Assembly: GCA_016713405.1 (NCBI GenBank)
Contig: JADJPF010000008.1
Span: forward strand, 62,001 to 126,000
Reading direction: 5' to 3'
From: Blastocatellia bacterium
GTDB taxonomy: Bacteria > Acidobacteriota > Blastocatellia > Chloracidobacteriales > JADJPF01
Length of the DNA: 64,000 bases
Both the position numbers and the translations under genes were made by a program. Below the pieces are notes generated by a model that searched no databases, was not told the DNA's origin, and was given only the letters and a program-made list of their open reading frames with translations. Shown here in pieces: positions 58,061-64,000 of the stretch (positions are counted from its first letter, which is position 1; each line of letters starts with the position of its first letter).

Positions 58061-58657
58061 TTAACGATAAAGTTTTTTTAGCGATTGTTTAAGAATTAGT
58101 TGGAAATCCCGGCTAGACTCCTCTTTTAGTGTAACATTAACCGCTTTTTCTGCCATCGCTTGTTGCCAGCCCAAGTTAACCAATGCTGAAACAACATCTG
58201 ACTTTAATGTAGCATCACTAACAGCCACAGACGGCGATGTCTCACCACTTCCAAGGGATTTTAATTTATCTTTTAGTTCTAAAACCAAGCGTTCTGCTGT
58301 TTTACGTCCAACTCCAGGAACTCCGGTTAGTTGGACTAAATTCCCTGATAAAATAGCTTGGATTAACTCATCAGCACTTAAGCCAGAAAGAAGCGTTAAA
58401 GCTAGCTTTGGCCCAACTCCGCTAACACTTAAAAGTTTTAAAAATAGCTCTTTTTCTAACCCTGTGCGAAAACCAAATAATTGGATCGCATCTTCACGAA
58501 CTTGTGTATAAATTTGTAGTCCTACTGTGCTGCCAATCTCACCAAGTTCATAGTAAGTTGACAGTGGGATTTGTACTTCATACCCTACACCATTAACATC
58601 AACTATTGCAACACTAGTAGATTTGCCAAATAGTTTTCCACTAAGATAAGCAATCAT
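58061..58657 (-). CDS. ruvA: Holliday junction branch migration protein RuvA
   Basis: Binds four-way junctions and loads the RuvB helicase. 198 residues, full length. Domain I OB fold (MIAYLSGKLFGKSTSVAIVD; YEVQIPLSTYYELGEIG), domain II helix-hairpin-helix motifs (LLSVSGVGPKLALTLLSGLS; LTGVPGVGRKTAERLVLELK) and domain III (DVVSALVNLGWQQAMAEKAV). ruvB and ruvC are not in the window. It starts 24 bp after the sigma54 activator gene. Confidence 0.97.
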   Translation of the reverse strand: MIAYLSGKLFGKSTSVAIVDVNGVGYEVQIPLSTYYELGEIGSTVGLQIYTQVREDAIQLFGFRTGLEKELFLKLLSVSGVGPKLALTLLSGLSADELIQAILSGNLVQLTGVPGVGRKTAERLVLELKDKLKSLGSGETSPSVAVSDATLKSDVVSALVNLGWQQAMAEKAVNVTLKEESSRDFQLILKQSLKKLYR

Positions 58658-58681
58658 AAAATTTAATTAGATCCTTATAGG

Positions 58682-61600
58682 TTAATGACGAATTTTTAGA
58701 CGTTTTATTTTATCGTAAAGACCTTTTCGAGAAATACCCAGCAAAGTAGAAGTCCGGCGAATATTGCCCCGACATTGTTTTAAGACCTTAACAATTATTT
58801 GTTTTTCAATCTGCATTAAGGTTTCATCTAATGACATGCCTTCTTGAAATTCTGGTAAGTCATTTTTTTCCAACACTTGGCCTTTTATTTTTAGATTAGC
58901 TGTTGCTTGCAAGATATCTTGCGAAAGATGATATTTTTCTATTGTATCTTTTTCACCTGAAAAAGCTACTATTCGCTCAATTTCATTTTTTAGCTGACGC
59001 ACATTTCCGGGCCAATCATAAGATTCTATTAGATTTAAGACCGCCAAACTAAAGCCTAACCGTTTATTGGTACGCTGACAAGATTCTTTTAAGAAATATT
59101 GTGCTAGCAATCTAATTTCTTCGCGTCGCTGTCTTAGAGGTGGAACATATAAACGAAGAATATTTAGCCGATGATAAAGGTCTTCTCGAAATTCTCCACG
59201 CTCTACCATTTTTTCTAAATCTCGATTTGTGCTAGCAATTATCCGTACATTTACTTTTATTGGTCGAGTATAGCCTATAGGTTGAATTTCTCCATCTTGT
59301 AGAAAACGTAGCAGCTTAGGCTGAATATTTAGGCTTAAATCCCCTATTTCATCTAAAAGAAGTGTTCCGCCCTCAGCAGCACGAATTACACCTTCATAAT
59401 CAATATTTGCACCTGTAAAAGCACCTTTGCGATAGCCAAAAAGCTGTGCTTCAACAATTTCTTGAGGTGTAGCAGTACAATTAAAAGGAGAAAACGGACG
59501 CGCCCGACGTTCGCTAGCCGTGTGAACTGCCCTAGCAATCAAGTCTTTTCCTGTTCCTGATTCACCTGTAATTAGTACAGTTAAATTACTAGAATGAATT
59601 CTATTAATCTGATCTGTAAGTTCTGACATTTTTCGGCTAGCAAAAACAAGTTCTGGCAGGTTTTGAAAATTTTTTATTTTTCCAATTTCTACTTCGTCAA
59701 ACTCAACTCTATCTTCAGCTTGCTTAGCAATTAAGTTAGTTAGTTCTACTAATATTTCTAAAAAGGCTTGGATTAAATCTTTATTAATAACTTTACGTGA
59801 TGCTCCCCAAAATAAAACTGCTAGCTGTTGCTCTTCATTTATTGATTGAAGTGCTAAATAAAGCGGCTCATCTAAGCTACGCTCACCAACCCAACCACTT
59901 TTTTTTCCAGCTAAAGCAATTTGAAAACGCTCTTGAAGCGATTCTGTAACAAGACTTAATTCATTTGTGCTTGCTAGCAATTTAGGTGGATTTTCTGTTG
60001 TTAACTCAAAAAATGTAATTAAATCTGCTTGAGTCTGTTCTTGCAAAACTTGTGCAGCTTGCTTAAAAGCTTCCTGACGACTAGAACAAGCTCGAATTAT
60101 TTGTTGTATTTGTTTTCTTTCATCTAATAGCTGAGTAGCTAAATTATTCTGATCATTAATCTTACTTGTACTAAATAATTGCTTTGTTAATAAATTAGTT
60201 TGTGTTACTAAAGCTGTTGCTCCTATTTCTTGCAAAAGCTGTTGAGCGCGTTCTAAATCTGCTAATGCTTTTGGATCTTTCTTTTTTTGTAAAACTTGCG
60301 CACGTTCAATTAAAGACAAAGCCTTGTCTAATGGAAGCGAGCAGACTTCAAAAATTTCAATTGCTTGATTTAATTTAGTTAAAGACTCTTGGCCTTGTTT
60401 TTCTGCAAGTCGCGCTTCATAGTAAAGTAGCTTACCTATTAGCAAAAGATTTTTTTCTTCTCCCAACCAATCACGCGCAATTTTTAGACCTGCTTGGGCT
60501 TGTTGCAACTTATTTTCGCTTAAGCAAATTTCTATAAAAGCTAGCTGTGCTTCTACAGCATAATCAATTCTATTAATTGATAAAGAGGTTTCTAAGGCTG
60601 GTTTTAAGTGAAGTAGAGCTTGCTCTTTTTCACCTAAAAATAAATAAAGCTTTCCTAAATTAACTTCACAAAAACTTTCTAAGTCTTTAGCGCGAATTTG
60701 TTGAGCTAGCTCTAAGGCAAAGTTTAAGCTAGGTTTAGCTTCATTAATTCGACCTGTTAAGGTGTAAAGAAGCCCATATTGAGCTAAGGCTAGTGATTCG
60801 CCGTAGTCGTCTTGTTGCTTTCGTGCAAGGGTTAAACTTTTTTCCAGTAACTCTTCTGCTCTCGCCCAATTACCAACTAAAATTAGACTTCCAGCTAAAC
60901 CATTGTAAGTTTGCACAGCTAGAGCAAACTTTTGTTTATCTCCATAAAGTCTTATCAAACCTTCATAACAATCAATTGCTTGTTTAAGTTTTCCTTGTAA
61001 AAAATAAACCGTTGCTAGTGAGACATTTGCTTGAGTTTGAATATTTTCTTTGTCAATTTCTAAAATGTCTGAGCTTAAATGTATGGCTTTTTGGTAATTT
61101 TCTATGCCTTTATCAAAGTCTCTAAGCCCAACTAAAACTTTTCCTGTATAAAGATAACTTTCTGCTTCTCCTTTTTTATCATTATTTTTGGTAAAGATTT
61201 TAAGAGCTTGGCTTAAGTTATCTTGTGCAATTACATATTCTTGCAAGTTAAAATAAACAATCCCTATTTGGCAAAGTGCTTGAGCTTCCAAGTTTTTATC
61301 TGTAATTTGAGTGCTACATTTTAGAGATTCGTTAAGCAGGCTAATTGCTGAAGGATAATTACTATTAACACAATAAGCTTTTCCAAGTTGTAGGCTTACC
61401 AGTGTACGTTCTTTTATTGGTAGTCGCGCTCTTGCTGGCACAGTGTCATAAGGTTGGAGTACGTCCAAGACACCAGAATAATAGCCATAACGTGCAAAAT
61501 GTTCAGCAATATTAGCCCGTAAGCTAGCATAAACGCTAACTTGCTCTGTAGTTAGTGGAGGCGGTAAACGCCTTTGTTTAGCAATAGCTTCATTAATCAA

Positions 61601-61720
61601 GCCATGTTTTAGAAACACTTCTATTTGCTCAACCATTTCTGTAGCACTAAGCAAAGAAAAGGTTTCCGAATTTCTTAAAGCTGCTATTTTAACTTCTTCT
61701 TCTTGACTACGACGGCCCAT
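58682..61720 (-). CDS. Sigma54-dependent transcriptional activator with TPR and GAF sensory region
   Basis: 1012 residues. Residues 1-500 are TPR repeats (LEAQALCQIGIVYFNLQEYV; YAVEAQLAFIEICLSENKLQ). A GAF-like domain follows at about 530-660. The AAA+ sigma54-interaction domain (about 675-915) has Walker A GESGTGKDLIARAVH, the GAFTGA loop (FGYRKGAFTGANIDYEG), Walker B GGTLLLDEIGDL and the arginine-finger region FREDLYHRLNILRLYVPPLR. A Fis-type helix-turn-helix ends the protein (VLKQCRGNIRRTSTLLGISR). There is no receiver domain, so the TPR-GAF part is the likely sensor. Targets unknown. Confidence 0.95.
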   Translation of the reverse strand: MGRRSQEEEVKIAALRNSETFSLLSATEMVEQIEVFLKHGLINEAIAKQRRLPPPLTTEQVSVYASLRANIAEHFARYGYYSGVLDVLQPYDTVPARARLPIKERTLVSLQLGKAYCVNSNYPSAISLLNESLKCSTQITDKNLEAQALCQIGIVYFNLQEYVIAQDNLSQALKIFTKNNDKKGEAESYLYTGKVLVGLRDFDKGIENYQKAIHLSSDILEIDKENIQTQANVSLATVYFLQGKLKQAIDCYEGLIRLYGDKQKFALAVQTYNGLAGSLILVGNWARAEELLEKSLTLARKQQDDYGESLALAQYGLLYTLTGRINEAKPSLNFALELAQQIRAKDLESFCEVNLGKLYLFLGEKEQALLHLKPALETSLSINRIDYAVEAQLAFIEICLSENKLQQAQAGLKIARDWLGEEKNLLLIGKLLYYEARLAEKQGQESLTKLNQAIEIFEVCSLPLDKALSLIERAQVLQKKKDPKALADLERAQQLLQEIGATALVTQTNLLTKQLFSTSKINDQNNLATQLLDERKQIQQIIRACSSRQEAFKQAAQVLQEQTQADLITFFELTTENPPKLLASTNELSLVTESLQERFQIALAGKKSGWVGERSLDEPLYLALQSINEEQQLAVLFWGASRKVINKDLIQAFLEILVELTNLIAKQAEDRVEFDEVEIGKIKNFQNLPELVFASRKMSELTDQINRIHSSNLTVLITGESGTGKDLIARAVHTASERRARPFSPFNCTATPQEIVEAQLFGYRKGAFTGANIDYEGVIRAAEGGTLLLDEIGDLSLNIQPKLLRFLQDGEIQPIGYTRPIKVNVRIIASTNRDLEKMVERGEFREDLYHRLNILRLYVPPLRQRREEIRLLAQYFLKESCQRTNKRLGFSLAVLNLIESYDWPGNVRQLKNEIERIVAFSGEKDTIEKYHLSQDILQATANLKIKGQVLEKNDLPEFQEGMSLDETLMQIEKQIIVKVLKQCRGNIRRTSTLLGISRKGLYDKIKRLKIRH

Positions 61721-61741
61721 AAAAATCTAAAAATTTTATTT

Positions 61742-62339
61742 TTAATTGGTAGAAAGGCGTTTTACTATTTCTTGAGATAACTTCTTTGGATCTAAAAAGT
61801 TATCTTTTGGAATTTCGTCTAATTTGTGCATCCAAAAATCTGGTTTAGGTGCTTTTTCTTCCCATTTTGCTGTCTGACCATAAACTAAATAAATATCCCA
61901 TGCAGGTTTATTATCTTGAAATTGCAAGACTTCTGAGAATTCTTTAGCTAAAAATTTATCTGCGTCCCAATAATGCTTTGCTCTAGCATCATTAACAAAA
62001 GTAACTGCCTTTACTACTTTCTCCTCTTTATCTTTGCGCAAAATTGGCAACCAAACAACATAAACTTTTAGTTTTGTGCTAGCAATTTGTTTTAAGACTT
62101 TGTTAGTTACTTGGGAGGCCCCCAATACATTTTCCTCAGCCAGGCGAGAGTACAAGCAAAAGTCTTGTGTTGCCTTCATCCTTATTAAATTGCGCTTTTA
62201 GCTCCTCAATTCCTGAAGAAAGTGTAATGTATCTGGTTTGATTTTCACTATTAACAAAAGCTTTTGTTTGTATGGTAAATGGTGTAATTATTAGACATAA
62301 AATTAAACATAACCAAATTAAGCGACTAATTTTCATCAA
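61742..62339 (-). CDS. Probable exported thioredoxin-like selenoprotein (in-frame TGA, plus one frameshift)
   Basis: About 199 residues when read through. A signal peptide (RLIWLCLILCLIITPFTIQT) leads to LLLVLSPG, then TGA (62138-62136), GGA AAA TGT. With TGA read as selenocysteine (U) this is S-P-G-U-G-K-C, a U-x-x-C redox motif where a thioredoxin-like fold has its CxxC. Four codons later the frame must change at the G5 run (62119-62123). Removing one G gives CIGASQVTNKVLKQIAST, and the rest continues in the second frame (LKVYVVWLPILRKDKEEK; ARAKHYWDADKFLAKEF; WDIYLVYGQTAKWEEKAPKP). A SECIS-like hairpin follows the TGA and a tRNA-Sec gene lies at 29237. The alternative is a pseudogene, or an indel before the TGA that avoids it. 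It sits between lysC and the sigma54 activator. Confidence 0.72.
62111..62125 (-). promoter_or_regulatory. Putative bacterial SECIS hairpin
   Basis: Minus strand TTGGG-GGCCT-CCCAA: a 5-bp perfect stem with a loop that starts with G, beginning 10 nt after the TGA at 62138-62136. The loop G is about 16 nt after the TGA, close to the spacing known for bacterial SECIS elements, which need a G at the start of the apical loop. The homopolymer with the suspected indel is part of the stem and loop. If it is G4, the loop becomes GCCT and the stem is unchanged. Confidence 0.55.
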
Positions 62340-62367
62340 TTTTAATCCCTAAAACATTTATTTAAGT

Positions 62368-62396
62368 GTTAGCCAGCAATTTTATTGCTAGCTAAC
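62368..62396. terminator. Hairpin downstream of lysC
   Basis: GTTAGC-C-AGCAAT, loop TTT, ATTGCT-A-GCTAAC: a 13-position stem with one mismatch, 9 bp after the lysC stop. No T-run follows on the minus strand. It may be a partial terminator or processing site between lysC and the selenoprotein gene. Confidence 0.5.
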
Positions 62397-62404
62397 TATT
62401 TAGC

Positions 62405-63826
62405 TTACTTGCTTTTGCCTAACTTAAACTCATCATGAATGGATCTAACAACTCTAGCAATATCAGACTCAGGAATTACAAAAGAAATATTAATTTCCGA
62501 TGAACCTTGAGCAATAGCAATGATGTTTGCTTGACTAGTTCCTACGGCTCCAAACATTCGTGCAGCAATTCCGGGTGTGCCTTTCATTCGTTCGCCTACA
62601 ACAGCGATGATTGCAACTTTATCTTGAACTTGAATATCTTCAATATGTTTATGATGAAACTCTATTTCTAAGGCTCGTCTTAAGACATTGCAGGTACGTT
62701 CTACCTCAGAAGTATTAATAACAAAGCAAATATTATTTTCTGAAGAAGATTGAGAAATCATTAAAATATTGACATTTTGGCTAGCAACGGCAGTAAAAGT
62801 TTTTGCTGCAATTCCTGGCACCCCCATCATTCCACGTCCACTAATAGTAATTAAACTAATATTTTTTATTGAGGTAATAGCTTTTACATCACTATCTTTA
62901 GTAGAAGTTGTTGAGGCAATACGTGTGCCTACTCGGTCAGGAAAAAAGCTATTTTTTATTAGTAGTGGGATTTCATCTTTAATTACTGGCAATATTGTCT
63001 TTGGATACAGCACTTTAGCACCATAGTAAGAAAGTTCTGCTGCTTCGCTATAAGTCATTTCAGATAAAGTATGAGCATCAGGAACAATTGAAGGGTCAGC
63101 CGTCATTACACCATCAACGTCCGTCCAAATCCAAACTTCACTAGCCTTTAAGCAAGCTCCAATAATTCCTGCTGTATAATCAGAGCCGCCACGACCTAGC
63201 GTAGTAATTACACCCTTACGAGTAGCACCAATAAAGCCAGTAACAACTGCAACATGACCTGAGCTTAATACTGGCAATAATTTTTCTTTTGTTCTAGCTT
63301 CGGTTTCTGGCATTTGAGGTGCGGCATCTCCAAAATTATCATCTGTAACAATTAAATCTGTAGCTTCTAGCCACTCAGCTAAAATTCCTGCTTCTGTAAG
63401 TGCAGCAGCCACAAGACGAGCCGAAAGACGTTCGCCTAAAGAAGCAATTGCATCTAAAGCACGTGGGGAAGCTTCTCCTAAAATTTGTATGCCGTAGCAA
63501 AGACGGCTACAATTTTGTTCAATTAGCTTTTCAATTTCTTTAAGTAGTTCTTCACAACGCACAGCATCTTTAATTAGCTCTAAAATAGCAATTCGATGTT
63601 TACGAAGCAAATCTTGGCAAATGCTTTCATATTCAGCTTGTTTACCTTCTGTTGCGGCTGTTGCGGCGGCTAACAAACCATTAGTAACACCACTCATTGC
63701 TGACACAACTACCACAATTTCTTTTGTTGTTTCTTGTTCATTCTTAATAATTTTTACTATTTCGGCAATTCTACTAGCACTCCCTACAGATGTACCGCCG
63801 AACTTCATTACTAGCATTAAAGTCAT
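62405..63826 (-). CDS. lysC: Aspartate kinase
   Basis: First enzyme of the aspartate family (Lys, Thr, Met): phosphorylates aspartate with ATP. 473 residues. The kinase domain has VMKFGGTSVGSASRIAEIV, TLGRGGSDYTAGIIGACLKA, WTDVDGVMTADPSIVPDAHT and YYGAKVLYPKTILP. Two ACT domains fill the C-terminus (LITISGRGMMGVPGIAAKTF; IIAVVGERMKGTPGIAARMF), so it is feedback-regulated, probably by Lys or Thr. It is monofunctional, with no homoserine dehydrogenase part. The 174 bp to its left edge of the window (63827-64000) show no further feature. Confidence 0.96.
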   Translation of the reverse strand: MTLMLVMKFGGTSVGSASRIAEIVKIIKNEQETTKEIVVVVSAMSGVTNGLLAAATAATEGKQAEYESICQDLLRKHRIAILELIKDAVRCEELLKEIEKLIEQNCSRLCYGIQILGEASPRALDAIASLGERLSARLVAAALTEAGILAEWLEATDLIVTDDNFGDAAPQMPETEARTKEKLLPVLSSGHVAVVTGFIGATRKGVITTLGRGGSDYTAGIIGACLKASEVWIWTDVDGVMTADPSIVPDAHTLSEMTYSEAAELSYYGAKVLYPKTILPVIKDEIPLLIKNSFFPDRVGTRIASTTSTKDSDVKAITSIKNISLITISGRGMMGVPGIAAKTFTAVASQNVNILMISQSSSENNICFVINTSEVERTCNVLRRALEIEFHHKHIEDIQVQDKVAIIAVVGERMKGTPGIAARMFGAVGTSQANIIAIAQGSSEINISFVIPESDIARVVRSIHDEFKLGKSK

Positions 63827-64000
63827 TCCCCCTAAAAAATATTTCTTTTATTACTCAATTTTTAGCAAACAGAAGAGTATAAACATTTTTGTATAAATAA
63901 ATAAGCCCTGCCAGTTGTTACAAAATCGGTGAAAATTGATATTGCATTTTTATAGTGTTTTCTTTTAATCTACTGTCAACCCTTAACGATTAATCTTTAG

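Overview
The window is AT-rich chromosomal DNA from a Gram-negative-type bacterium. The gene set fits Acidobacteriota, perhaps a Blastocatellia-like lineage: an RNase E/G next to the fused radical-SAM/DUF2344 protein, a two-component regulator with a double propeller, several PATAN (DUF4388) and roadblock proteins, the futalosine menaquinone route (mqnC) and many TPR proteins. The lineage is an inference from gene content; no rRNA gene is present.

Layout. 1-5567: RNase E/G (runs off the left edge) and a radical-SAM protein. 5851-11561: rod-shape operon mreB-mreC-mreD-mrdA-rodA, read leftwards. 12024-22044: respiratory complex I genes nuoC-D-H-J-K-L-M-N, without A, B, E, F, G or I. 22277-29206: type I restriction-modification locus hsdM-hsdS-hsdR, with a REP-associated (IS200-like) transposase and its palindromic repeats lying between hsdS and hsdR. 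29237-29334: selenocysteine tRNA. 29394-34782: a propeller hybrid histidine kinase overlapping a receiver-Ser/Thr kinase fusion. 34988-35372: initiator tRNA interrupted by a 311-nt group I intron, with a good promoter and terminator. 35543-39163: mqnC, hisZ and a NadD-NadK fusion. 39392-45124: a small membrane protein, a PP2C phosphatase, acs, a Uma2-type protein and queA. 45246-48672: a TPR protein and two MacB-like permeases. 48663-55161: a leftward operon of PATAN, roadblock, Cache-HAMP and TPR proteins. 55454-61720: two exported proteins, ruvA and a TPR-GAF-sigma54 activator. 61742-62339: a probable thioredoxin-like selenoprotein. 62405-63826: aspartate kinase.

The most notable items are the group I intron in the initiator tRNA and the pairing of a selenocysteine tRNA with a candidate selenoprotein. 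The latter has an in-frame TGA giving a U-x-x-C motif, followed at once by a bacterial SECIS-like hairpin. Others are the REP/transposase array inside the restriction operon, the kinase pair that joins histidine and Ser/Thr phosphorylation, the NadD-NadK fusion and the PATAN/roadblock operon.

At least ten genes are broken by single-base indels, nearly all in homopolymers (rne/rng, mrdA, nuoM, hsdM, hsdS, the histidine kinase, hisZ, acs, a TPR gene, the selenoprotein). In most of them the adjacent frames join into a normal family sequence if one base is added or removed. This looks like long-read assembly error rather than mass gene decay. I therefore annotate these as whole genes; only hsdS, whose first half has several breaks close together, is called a pseudogene.
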